The notes beneath the pieces were generated by a model that had not been told where the DNA came from, did not search any database, and saw nothing but the letters and a program-made list of their open reading frames with translations. This document shows positions 33,769 to 41,932 of a stretch of DNA of 64,000 nucleotides, one piece after another. Every line of letters begins with the position of its first letter. Positions within the stretch are counted from its first letter, which is position 1. Source of the DNA: Spirosoma aerolatum (GTDB taxonomy: Bacteria; Bacteroidota; Bacteroidia; Cytophagales; Spirosomataceae); assembly GCF_002056795.1 (NCBI RefSeq), contig NZ_CP020104.1, forward strand, positions 2,615,001-2,679,000. Direction: 5' to 3'. The position numbers were made by a program, and so were the translations under genes.

Positions 33769-34998
33769 ATGAGTGCGCCACAATCAACGGTCCCTTTACT
33801 AGAAGATCGGGACAAATTTACGCATAATCCGAACGGCAAAAAGACGTCGATACCACGTGAGGATATAGTCAAGGAAATGGAGTTAAAGCCTCCTGAATCT
33901 AAATCGTCTGAGACTGACTTTGCCAGCATATTAGCTGGGGCAAGGGTAAGGCCTACCGATACAATTGAAGAAGATACAGCCTGTCTAACGATTCAACGAG
34001 AAGAAAAAACGTATATAGTAGGTACGTTAGGGAACATTACAACCGTTTCGGGTAGAGCAAAAGCCAAAAAGACATTCGCTGTTAGTTTCGCCATCGCTGC
34101 TGCTGTGTCCAGTACATTAGTTCTAAACAGAGTAATGGGTGCTCTGCCAAACAATAAATGTACGGTCCTACTCTTCGATACTGAGCAAAGTAAGCAGCAT
34201 GTATTAAAGGTCGTAAAACGGATTTGTCGGCTATGTGGGATCAATGATCCGCCTAATCTACTGGTCTACTCTTTACGCCCATTTGCACCTGACGTTCGCC
34301 TAAAGGCCATTGATTATGCGATCAACAATACTCCTGGCCTCGGATTAGTCGTCATTGATGGAGTCCGAGACCTAGCGATCGATCCGGTTTTAGACGCTGA
34401 ACAAGCCAGTGAAATTATGACCCACTTACTACAGTGGACCGACCGCTTAAATATCCATATTATGTGTGTACTGCATCAAAATAAGTCGGATACAAACCTT
34501 CGCGGTCATCTAGGCACCGAATTAGTCAACAAATCGGAAACGGTTATCACCGTAACCAGAGATGAAAAAAACCGTGATATATCCCATGTCAAAGCTGAGT
34601 ATTGCCGGAATCAGGAATTTGAACCATTCTGCTTCGCTGTCGATGAAACAGGCTTGCCTTATTTAATTGATGATGTCCCTGACAATACAAATGCACGATA
34701 TGGAAATCAGGGGCTAAGAAAAGTCAGTCCAGCAACAGCAGACAGCATGACCCCTGAAAACCTAAAAGCGATTGTCGAACGGGCTTTCAGCCAGGAGGAT
34801 AAATTAGCTTATGGCCAACTGAGTACGAACATCATTGAAGCTTCCAAACATATAGGCGTCTCGTTGTCTCAATTACGTGCCCGGGAATTCATTCAGCGAA
34901 TTGTCTTGAATAGTATGATAACCAAGTTTCGTCCTGAAAAAGCCAAGTGGGATTTCTACAAAATTACCCCAGATTCTAATCCTCAATCAGCCTTATAA
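33769..34998 (+). CDS. RepA-like AAA/RecA-fold ATPase (replication)
   Basis: 409 aa. Residues about 75-310 form a RecA-type core as in RepA/DnaB-like helicase AAA_25 proteins: GNITTVSGRAKAKKTFAVSF (Walker A in the variant GRAKAKKT, seen in Bacteroidota mobile elements), VLLFDTEQSK, GLVVIDGVRDLAID (Walker B), IHIMCVLHQNKSDTNLRGHLGTEL (sensor region). The C-terminal 100 residues are helical. Probably unwinds or loads at the element origin, which may be the palindrome directly downstream. Part of the plus-strand early operon. Confidence 0.85.
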   Translation: MSAPQSTVPLLEDRDKFTHNPNGKKTSIPREDIVKEMELKPPESKSSETDFASILAGARVRPTDTIEEDTACLTIQREEKTYIVGTLGNITTVSGRAKAKKTFAVSFAIAAAVSSTLVLNRVMGALPNNKCTVLLFDTEQSKQHVLKVVKRICRLCGINDPPNLLVYSLRPFAPDVRLKAIDYAINNTPGLGLVVIDGVRDLAIDPVLDAEQASEIMTHLLQWTDRLNIHIMCVLHQNKSDTNLRGHLGTELVNKSETVITVTRDEKNRDISHVKAEYCRNQEFEPFCFAVDETGLPYLIDDVPDNTNARYGNQGLRKVSPATADSMTPENLKAIVERAFSQEDKLAYGQLSTNIIEASKHIGVSLSQLRAREFIQRIVLNSMITKFRPEKAKWDFYKITPDSNPQSAL

Positions 34999-35005
34999 TC
35001 TATGT

Positions 35006-35115
35006 GTGTTACCTATGTGTGTTAGCGCCTATTATATATAGGCGCTAACACACATAGGTAACACAGTATGTCAAGCGTGTCAACACACACAGGTAACATA
35101 GGTAACACACTTAAG
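35006..35115. other. Candidate replication origin: 26-bp palindrome plus iteron-like repeats
   Basis: Perfect arms 35006-35031 and 35039-35064 around an AT-only 7-nt loop, starting with GTGTTACC. To its right CACACACAGGTAACATAGGTAACACAC repeats the GGTAACA word (35090-35110), so five or more GGTAACA/TGTTACC copies lie in 110 bp. It separates the RepA-like gene from the primase-like gene, the usual site of an origin in satellites and plasmids. Alternative: operator or transcription attenuator. Confidence 0.6.
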
Positions 35116-35135
35116 GTCAACAAATACGATAGACC

Positions 35136-36350
35136 ATGTATAATACCTCAATTGACACCTTAGAACAACAACATGGTACAGCCATTCTTTCCGAATTGTG
35201 TGGAGAGCCATTGACCAGAAATCAACAATCAGTACGATTGCTCGACCAAACGAAACATAGTGCTGAAGTTTACTTTTCTGCTGATCAACAAGGCAAACCC
35301 TACATTCAGGATTTTCAGAATGGCAAACGGTATTACCCGGTTACAGCTTACAGCCTGTTCTATAATCTTGATTTCAATACGGCCAAAGCCCAACTGATTC
35401 AAGAGTATTATGGTGACACAGCAGTTGATAAGCCTAAGCCACGACCTGTTCAAGTAGCTATAGCCCCTCAGCCCGTTGATTATATTCCTATCGAATACTA
35501 CCAGCGTTGCCAAACCCACTTTGAGCACAATGGGCTGTACGAGTACTTAAGCTTCACCTATGGCCTACAGGCAGCACAGGAAGTTTTTTCCCGCTACCGA
35601 TTAGGTACTTCAAGACGCTGGCAGTATTACGGGTATCAAGCGACTTGCTTACCTCAATTTGATTATGCTTACCGGCTCTGCCAGATCAAGATTATTGTCT
35701 TTGATGCCATGAGCGGAAGGCGGGTAAAGAACCATCAGCAAGCCTTAGAATGGGATGTTAAAGCCAAACGCTATAAACCAACAGAACCCTTTACAGACAA
35801 GAGTAAAATTGTTGGCCGTTTCCTACCCTGCTATTCAAAAGCTAATCGGCCTAACCTTCAGCAATGCTTCTTTGGTGAACACCTACTAACGGAATACCCT
35901 AACAAAGCAGTGGCTATCGTAGAAGGCGAATCAACGGCTATTGTGTGTTCGATTATATGGCCGCAATACATCTGGTTAGCAACAGGCGGTAGCACGGGTG
36001 GTAGCTGGTATTCCCCTGAACGATTCCGTGTACTACGTGGTCGCAATGTGACCTTATGGCCTGACACGGGAAAGTATGATGACTGGTGTCAAAAAGCTGA
36101 AGCTTTACGGCCATTGGTCCAATCACTACATGTGACGGATTATGTCGAAAAGAATGCACCAGCAAGTATGACGAACATTGATCTGCGCGATCTACTAACC
36201 CGTCCGTGCTACTTCCCTGCTGATAGCGATCAAATTATTTACGGTGAAGTCTTAGCGAACGAACCCAATAATACTTATCCCGCTGAATGGGATGCTACAC
36301 TTAAACCAATAATCAATCATGAGAAGAGCCCCCAAATTACCCATTTGTGA
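35136..36350 (+). CDS. DUF6371/TOPRIM-type primase-like protein
   Basis: 404 aa. An N-terminal region binds nucleic acid in this family (KPYIQDFQNGKRYYPVTAYS); the central part (about 130-240) has WQYYGYQATCLPQFDYAYRL; the TOPRIM-like region near 255-330 shows AVAIVEGESTAIVCSIIWPQ (catalytic Glu), then YIWLATGGSTG and VTLWPDTGKYDDW (acidic metal site). These match a Bacteroidota family found next to RepA-like ATPases. Likely a primase partner for element replication. The stop overlaps the next gene by 32 bp. Confidence 0.78.
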   Translation: MYNTSIDTLEQQHGTAILSELCGEPLTRNQQSVRLLDQTKHSAEVYFSADQQGKPYIQDFQNGKRYYPVTAYSLFYNLDFNTAKAQLIQEYYGDTAVDKPKPRPVQVAIAPQPVDYIPIEYYQRCQTHFEHNGLYEYLSFTYGLQAAQEVFSRYRLGTSRRWQYYGYQATCLPQFDYAYRLCQIKIIVFDAMSGRRVKNHQQALEWDVKAKRYKPTEPFTDKSKIVGRFLPCYSKANRPNLQQCFFGEHLLTEYPNKAVAIVEGESTAIVCSIIWPQYIWLATGGSTGGSWYSPERFRVLRGRNVTLWPDTGKYDDWCQKAEALRPLVQSLHVTDYVEKNAPASMTNIDLRDLLTRPCYFPADSDQIIYGEVLANEPNNTYPAEWDATLKPIINHEKSPQITHL

Positions 36351-36780
36351 GAACTATGAAACGTACCTAGGCAATCCGGTAGCAGTCCTGTTCCGAAAAG
36401 ATAACACCAGCCAAACAGAGCCTTGCCCTTTTTGCGCTCAACGCCATAAGCACGGCTACCCTGATGGGCATAGGAATGACCACTGTGGTGATAACGTAAC
36501 GTTTAAACGTACCCGTTGGGGTTATCAGGAAGTTAAACTAACCCCTGATGAAATTATCGCTTCAGACGGTACAATTCTTAAACGTGCCAATGGCTACATC
36601 ATCCGAACCAGATCAGACACAAATAATGAAACACCCAAACGACGCATTAATCAGCCTGGCCCTAGTGGTAGTCGACGTCTTAGACAAAAAGGCAAAAGCA
36701 GGCCAGCAAATACCGCCCTGGGAGGACTATCAAAACCAAAACGGCCTACCAGTAGGGTTAGCCATAGAACGACTGATTAA
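36319..36780 (+). CDS. Small zinc-ribbon-like protein
   Basis: 153 aa. Residues 30-60 contain CPFCAQRHKHGYPDGHRNDHC, a plausible zinc site (CxxC with H and C). The following segment EVKLTPDEIIASDGTILKR may bind DNA. The last 45 residues are basic and low in structure; the bases encoding them also carry a second frame (36626-36817) that looks more like a protein. It overlaps the primase-like gene start-to-stop by 32 bp. Role unknown, possibly CHC2-type zinc module of the primase split off. Confidence 0.6.
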   Translation: MRRAPKLPICENYETYLGNPVAVLFRKDNTSQTEPCPFCAQRHKHGYPDGHRNDHCGDNVTFKRTRWGYQEVKLTPDEIIASDGTILKRANGYIIRTRSDTNNETPKRRINQPGPSGSRRLRQKGKSRPANTALGGLSKPKRPTSRVSHRTTD

Positions 36781-36817
36781 CCAGGCAAAACGCATTTTAC
36801 AAACTCATATCTCATAA
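36626..36817 (+). CDS. Small helical protein overlapping the zinc-ribbon gene
   Basis: 63 aa from ATG 36626: MKHPNDALISLALVVVDVLD, KKAKAGQQIPPWEDYQNQNG, then LPVGLAIERLINQAKRILQ. It has the regular hydrophobic periodicity of a helix-rich protein and overlaps the C-terminal third of the preceding gene in another frame by 155 bp. It ends 11 bp before the next gene. Unrecognised. Confidence 0.5.
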   Translation: MKHPNDALISLALVVVDVLDKKAKAGQQIPPWEDYQNQNGLPVGLAIERLINQAKRILQTHIS

Positions 36818-36828
36818 ACTAATTTAGT

Positions 36829-37557
36829 ATGAATCCCCAAGAAAACCCCTCAGTGCCTGGCTACCTTGTTGAAGCCTTTGACCCTTCAGATAAGAGCCGC
36901 CGTAATTCCCGTACATTTCAACTCCCCAATTTATTATCCGCCAGACTTGCCGCTTTTCAATATGCTCAAGACTTGCAGGCCAAACCGCTTCGAAATCATG
37001 TGCTGGAAATAACCATATCCCTCATTGAAATTGAACGGACTGTAATCCCTAATCGACAAGAAATTCTTTTCACGGTCTTCAGTCAGCAGTTTCAGCCGAA
37101 CTTCAGAACTCCACAAGGTAGAACTAAACGCATAGCCATAACGGTGGATGCAGACAGTTCCTTGACAGAATCGGTGGACGTCACAATTGATCCAGCCCAA
37201 AACGACGAAGCGTTTAACTCCCCAAAAGCGATTTGGAATAGCCTAGGCGAACTCACATGTGAGCGAGAATACTACTACGAATATGGCTATGACCCTGGCT
37301 TTGGCTACGTGTTAATCAATCTGGAAGGGCCACATATTCGGTTACCGGAAGTCAGTGATCTTTCTACCTTGTCGGATGAAGAGATCCGGGAGCGTATAGA
37401 TAAACTTCGACAACCTAAGCCCTATAGTTCCTTCTATTTAATCCAAGATGCCTTACCCTATGCGATTAGTCTAATTGGCAACTACAATGAGCATTATGCC
37501 AATGAAGCGGGTAAACTAAGCTTCACAACTAAATTTTTATCTCCACAACAGGCATAG
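36829..37557 (+). CDS. Element-encoded protein of unknown function
   Basis: 242 aa, soluble, mixed alpha/beta, no membrane segment. Recognisable only by composition: early SRRNSRTFQLPNLLSARLAAFQYA, middle EYYYEYGYDPGFGYVLINLEGPHI, late SYFLIQDALPYAIS-type strand (SSFYLIQDALPYAI). It begins 11 bp after the previous gene and ends 27 bp before terS, so it is expressed with the packaging genes. Family not recognised. Confidence 0.75.
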   Translation: MNPQENPSVPGYLVEAFDPSDKSRRNSRTFQLPNLLSARLAAFQYAQDLQAKPLRNHVLEITISLIEIERTVIPNRQEILFTVFSQQFQPNFRTPQGRTKRIAITVDADSSLTESVDVTIDPAQNDEAFNSPKAIWNSLGELTCEREYYYEYGYDPGFGYVLINLEGPHIRLPEVSDLSTLSDEEIRERIDKLRQPKPYSSFYLIQDALPYAISLIGNYNEHYANEAGKLSFTTKFLSPQQA

Positions 37558-37584
37558 CCTACTAATGACAGACAGCTAAAGGAT

Positions 37585-38088
37585 ATGAAAGAAAGTAAGC
37601 GAGGTGCCCCCACTAAATACAAGCCTGAATATGTTGAAGAAGCCCGTAAGTTCTGCCTGCTAAAAGGGGCTACGGATGCCGATTTAGCGAGTCATTTCGA
37701 GGTAGCTGAATCCACCATTAAAGAGTGGTATAAGAAACACCCTGAATTTTCGGCCTCAGTTAAAGCCGGAAAAGTAGGAGCGGATATGAACGTAGCCGAA
37801 GGCTTTTTTAAACGCGCAACAGGCATTGAATTTACCGAAGTGACCCGTGAACTGATCGGAGCAGAATTAACCGTCACCAAAGAAGTAACGAAGTTGATTC
37901 CCCCCGATGCAGGTGCCGCTTTGAACTGGCTGAAGAACCGACAGCCTGATGATTGGCGAGATAAGGTAGAAGTAGCTCATTCAGGCAAAATCGAAACCAA
38001 CGATCTAAGCAGCCTGACCGACGAGCAGCTAAACCAGCTGCTGACTGACCTACAAACCAAAGTAAGCCATGCAGCCGATCAATCCTGA
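37585..38088 (+). CDS. terS: Phage terminase small subunit
   Basis: 167 aa. N-terminal HTH: RGAPTKYKPEYVEEARKFCL, LKGATDADLASHFEVAESTI, KEWYKKHPEFSASVKAGK; then a helical oligomerisation region and DAGAALNWLKNRQPDDWRDK, the hallmark of phBC6A51-like small terminases. It should recognise pac/cos DNA and feed it to TerL. Overlaps terL by 20 bp. A satellite could use its own TerS to redirect packaging into a helper phage capsid. Confidence 0.88.
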   Translation: MKESKRGAPTKYKPEYVEEARKFCLLKGATDADLASHFEVAESTIKEWYKKHPEFSASVKAGKVGADMNVAEGFFKRATGIEFTEVTRELIGAELTVTKEVTKLIPPDAGAALNWLKNRQPDDWRDKVEVAHSGKIETNDLSSLTDEQLNQLLTDLQTKVSHAADQS

Positions 38089-39544
38089 TTTAGTCCGCTT
38101 AGAGCAAGTACGCCGGGAATTAGCCCGGCGTGACTTCGCTCGATTTGTCCAGCAGATTAAACCTGACTACCAAATGACCTGGTTTCATGCTGTGATCTGT
38201 AACCAGCTACAAGCCTTAGCCAGAAAGGAAATCAAAAAGCTAATGGTGTTTATGCCTCCACAAAATGGCAAAAGCGAAGTAGCTACTCGTTCGTTTCCGC
38301 CCTACCTGTTCGGCCTGAATCCGAACCTACGGATTGCGGTACTGAGTTATGCCGCTTCTAAGGCCAAGAAGTTTAACCGCGAAATTCAGCAGCGGTTAAC
38401 CAGTCCTCGTTATCAGATTTTGTTTCCGTCGGTTCGCCTAGCGAGTGCTAAAGATGAAGCCGTTTCCAGAACGACTGAGCAATTTGATTTAGTAGGCTAT
38501 AATGGCTCACTGAAGTCAGTAGGCCGACAAGGACCACTGACAGGTGATCCAGTCGACATAGCGATCTTAGATGATCTGTTAAAAGACCGCTTAGAAGCTC
38601 AGTCGTTAACGATTCGAGAAAATACCTGGAACTGGATTGTTGATGTGGTCGAAACCCGTTTTCACAACGATAGCCAAATTCTCTACGTCACTACCAGATG
38701 GGATGAAGATGATCCAGCAGGCCGCTTTTTGGAACGGGATGGGTATCGGTCTGACGCCAATCCCACAGGTTGGGAAGTGGTCAGCTTTGCAGCTCTAAAA
38801 ACGGCTGACATCGTACCCTATGACCAAAGGCCTGTAGGAACGGCTTTATGGCCTGAACGCCATTCACAGCAACGATTAGAAGCCATTCGACAAAATAGCC
38901 CGTTAACCTTCAATAGCCTTTACCAGCAAGATCCCAGACCTTCTACGGAAGCCATGGTATTCCCTGATTGGATTGAAGTGGATGAGTTCCCGGCCTGTGA
39001 TAGTCAATTCTTAGGGATGGATTTTGGCTACTCCAACGACCCGACTACGCTGATCCGAATTGGCATTTCTGGCCGAAAACTGTACCTCGATGAGTTGATC
39101 TACGAAACAGGGCTAACCAATCCTGACATTATCGAACGGGCTCATCTGGCTAAGGTCAACCCTCGTGAAGAGCTGATTGCCGATAATGCAGAACCGAAAA
39201 GCATTGAAGAAATCAAAAGAGGGACTACCCTGGCCAGTGGGCAACGCTTAGCAGGGCTGAATATAAAGGCGTGTACGAAAGGGCCAGGTTCCATAAATGC
39301 AGGCATTCAAAAGCTCAAAGAATATCAGGTTCATTATACCAAACGGAGCTTAAACCTACGGCGAGAAGTGCGAAACTATCAATGGATCATGGCTGGTGGT
39401 GTGGCTACGAACACACCAATAGATGCTTATAACCATGCCCTAGATGCGGTTCGCAGCGCGGTCTATACCAAATACAAGGTGCCAGTAGGACGGGCTAAAG
39501 TGAGCATTCCAATGCGTAAGAAAACCAGCTATTTCAACCAATAA
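38069..39544 (+). CDS. terL: Phage terminase large subunit
   Basis: 491 aa. ATPase domain: MVFMPPQNGKSEVATRSFPP with Walker A-like PPQNGKSE (about 60-75), VAILDDLLKD (Walker B region, about 165-175), TTRWDEDDPAGRFLERDG motif after. Nuclease domain with acidic residues in FLGMDFGYSNDPTTLIRIG (about 315), EELIADNAEPKSIEEIKRG and DAYNHALDAVRSAVY. Length is standard. It pumps and cuts DNA into a procapsid. Its own portal and capsid partners are absent from the element. Confidence 0.93.
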   Translation: MQPINPDLVRLEQVRRELARRDFARFVQQIKPDYQMTWFHAVICNQLQALARKEIKKLMVFMPPQNGKSEVATRSFPPYLFGLNPNLRIAVLSYAASKAKKFNREIQQRLTSPRYQILFPSVRLASAKDEAVSRTTEQFDLVGYNGSLKSVGRQGPLTGDPVDIAILDDLLKDRLEAQSLTIRENTWNWIVDVVETRFHNDSQILYVTTRWDEDDPAGRFLERDGYRSDANPTGWEVVSFAALKTADIVPYDQRPVGTALWPERHSQQRLEAIRQNSPLTFNSLYQQDPRPSTEAMVFPDWIEVDEFPACDSQFLGMDFGYSNDPTTLIRIGISGRKLYLDELIYETGLTNPDIIERAHLAKVNPREELIADNAEPKSIEEIKRGTTLASGQRLAGLNIKACTKGPGSINAGIQKLKEYQVHYTKRSLNLRREVRNYQWIMAGGVATNTPIDAYNHALDAVRSAVYTKYKVPVGRAKVSIPMRKKTSYFNQ

Positions 39545-39570
39545 ATAGTACTCATTAGACAGCTAAAATC

Positions 39571-41607
39571 ATGACAAGTAATAATGGATTGTATATCAAT
39601 GGACAGTGGGTTTCTGAAGTCGATTTTACCCTAACCTTTCAGGGTAACGATTTATCAAAACCTGACACACGTACCGCTTCTTTCTCAAACACCTTTACGC
39701 TACCCGATAGTCTGGCCATGCGTGACATTATGCAAGGGGGCGAACAAGTAGACGCGGGTGGACCTTTGCCTTATCGCCAATTACCAGCCAGCGTAATTGA
39801 CGAAGGCGAGCAAATTTTTAAAGGCTTTATTGAGTTTGACAGCTTTCAAGCTGGCTGGAAGGCCAATTTATTTGACAGTCTGCTTAGTTTTTGGGATGCC
39901 ATCAAAGACAAGGCCCTAACAGCCCTGGACCTTTCGGGTTTAGATCATCCCTGGACGCTCGAACACATTTCCAGTGTGGCGGGATCGTCGGACGGTGTTG
40001 TTTACCCTATGATCGACTACGGCGGCATAGATGCAGGTATTGTGCCTTACGATACTATTTACCCTGGTGTATTTGTGAAAACTATTTTCGGCCAGATATG
40101 CAAAGAAGCGGGTTACAAACCCGTAGGTGGCTGGTTGAATGATCCGTTATTTTTGGCAATGGCTTTGCCGTTTGTCGGTGCCGACCCAAAAAGTCACGAT
40201 CAGCAATGGATAGACGACCGTTCAGCCTGGATTACAACCAATGGAGGGACAGCTAGTATTGTGCTAGAAAATGGCAGCCCTGTAGATATGGTATTACCTT
40301 TTTCAGTTGACAATCTTATCTTGGACGGCTATAAGCAAGGGAAGTTACAGCCATTCAAAACAGACCGTTATACTTACATCTGTCCAGACCGGATGCGTTT
40401 AAAGGTTCAGGTTCAAATTCAGTTTATCAGTATCGTAAAATATGGGGCTGCTGACATAAACTTAATCCTACTTAGGAACGGCCAGGAGATAGCAACCAGC
40501 TACTATACGAAGGGTGGCTATTATGATGGGTTAGACATTCCCGAAACGCTTACGCTGAATGAGTCAGTAGACTGTCTAAAAGACGACGAAATCAGAATCA
40601 AACTAAAAGGAAGCAGCCGAACCGAAATTTCCGACTACCAGTACTTTTTTAGCCTGGCTTCGGGGGATATGTGGGTAAGTTTCACGCCTGACGCTTCGGT
40701 TCATTTGGGCGATATGTGGCCCGTGGCACCGAATCTGCCTTCAGATATTTCGTGTTCTGACCTGGTGCTAACCATTGCAAAAGCTATGCAGGGCACTTAC
40801 GTTGTCGATGAACTAAAGAAAACAGTTCGGCTGGTGCCGTTGGATGATACCGTTACGAAAATTCCCATTGCGCGGGATTGGTCAACCAGCGTAGACGAAT
40901 CGGTAGAACCGCAATTTGATCCAAAGATTGAGGGGTACGGGGCCAAAAACTGGTGCAAGTGGAAAGAAAACGAAGATAAGGCAAACATCGGTTACGGTGA
41001 TGGGTACTTGTCCAGCATCTTACCGGATGTGCGAACGGAACCTTTGTTTGAACTGCCATTTATGGCGGCTGTACAGTCTCAAAACGTTATAGGCGGCTAC
41101 GGGGCACCGATCCTGATTAAAACGCGCACAATTCAAAAATCAGGCGATACAACCAGCGTAGAAAAGAACGACGCGGGGGCACGTATTGTGCTGATTGATC
41201 CGACCAAAACCGTAACGGTCCAGACCAAAACGCTTACACCTGCTGGCGACATTGTTACGGTGCCTGTGACACTTACGGGCTGCTGGTGGGCTATTCGTCC
41301 TGAAGGTGTAAGGACCGACCAAAATAGTTTTAGCCTGGCTTTTTCGCCTGTATTCGGCCAGACTGAACAACCGCTTTTAGATCGCTATTTCAAAGCCCTA
41401 AAACGGGTACTACGCAGACCGCGAATGTTAACCGTTTCGGTCTACCTGGAACCGTCTGAAGTGGCTACGCTGGATTTAAGCGTACCTATTCGGCTAAAGG
41501 GTGTACGGGCTGGTAGCCTGGAGATAAACGACAATGTTTTTTACCTCAACAAATTAGGCCCGTATCGTTCGGGAAAGGTCTGTAATGCAGCTTTAATAGC
41601 CCTGTAA
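39571..41607 (+). CDS. Phage tail-associated (hub/adsorption-like) protein
   Basis: 678 aa, starts 26 bp after terL. The beginning NGLYINGQWVSEVDFTLTFQGNDLSKPDTRTASFSNTFTLP (described by position 5-45) is the typical opening of large tail-tip or baseplate proteins in Bacteroidota phages, where DLSxPDTRxxSFSNTFxLP marks the first beta domain. The middle is a mix of beta sandwich regions (DVRLKVQVQIQFIS..., about 270-350) and the last 200 residues contain RDWSTSVDESVEPQFDPKIEGYGAKNWCKW. It could redirect or stabilise tails, or be a relic of a longer module. Assignment by family memory, moderate confidence. Confidence 0.6.
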   Translation: MTSNNGLYINGQWVSEVDFTLTFQGNDLSKPDTRTASFSNTFTLPDSLAMRDIMQGGEQVDAGGPLPYRQLPASVIDEGEQIFKGFIEFDSFQAGWKANLFDSLLSFWDAIKDKALTALDLSGLDHPWTLEHISSVAGSSDGVVYPMIDYGGIDAGIVPYDTIYPGVFVKTIFGQICKEAGYKPVGGWLNDPLFLAMALPFVGADPKSHDQQWIDDRSAWITTNGGTASIVLENGSPVDMVLPFSVDNLILDGYKQGKLQPFKTDRYTYICPDRMRLKVQVQIQFISIVKYGAADINLILLRNGQEIATSYYTKGGYYDGLDIPETLTLNESVDCLKDDEIRIKLKGSSRTEISDYQYFFSLASGDMWVSFTPDASVHLGDMWPVAPNLPSDISCSDLVLTIAKAMQGTYVVDELKKTVRLVPLDDTVTKIPIARDWSTSVDESVEPQFDPKIEGYGAKNWCKWKENEDKANIGYGDGYLSSILPDVRTEPLFELPFMAAVQSQNVIGGYGAPILIKTRTIQKSGDTTSVEKNDAGARIVLIDPTKTVTVQTKTLTPAGDIVTVPVTLTGCWWAIRPEGVRTDQNSFSLAFSPVFGQTEQPLLDRYFKALKRVLRRPRMLTVSVYLEPSEVATLDLSVPIRLKGVRAGSLEINDNVFYLNKLGPYRSGKVCNAALIAL

Positions 41608-41660
41608 ATGATAAGGCCAATGATTTGTATAGTTATTGGCCTTATCTACTGAATCCTTAC

Positions 41661-41932
41661 AACCCCTGCCGGTTGGGCTGCCAAACGTTGACCTTGCGGC
41701 CAGCATCCTGTCGACCGAGAGCCGCCCCACGCGGAGCGGACAACAACGCACATAATTATAAGACCGAGCGCAATGCTTGACCGACCATGTTTCGATCTGT
41801 CAAAGCCGCCTAATACCCAAGTACTTCGTATCGGCAGAACCCATTTTTTTTGGGCTAGCCTGACGCCCAAATGCGGCTTGTTGACGGGAGTCTTTTGACG
41901 CTGACTAATACATCGTGTCGATCACCATTGAC
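41661..41932. repeat. Repeat array A (one clear 56-bp-type unit, then degenerate copies)
   Basis: 41663-41726 aligns with 45868-45930 of array B at about 50 of 64 positions (GCCGGTTGGGCTGC, TGCGGCC, TCCTGTC, CCGA, GCC blocks). Core TGTCGACCGA at 41709-41718. The rest to 41932 has weaker TGTC/GACCGA fragments. It borders the downstream end of the trypsin-FGE operon. No gene within 41608-41932. Confidence 0.7.
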
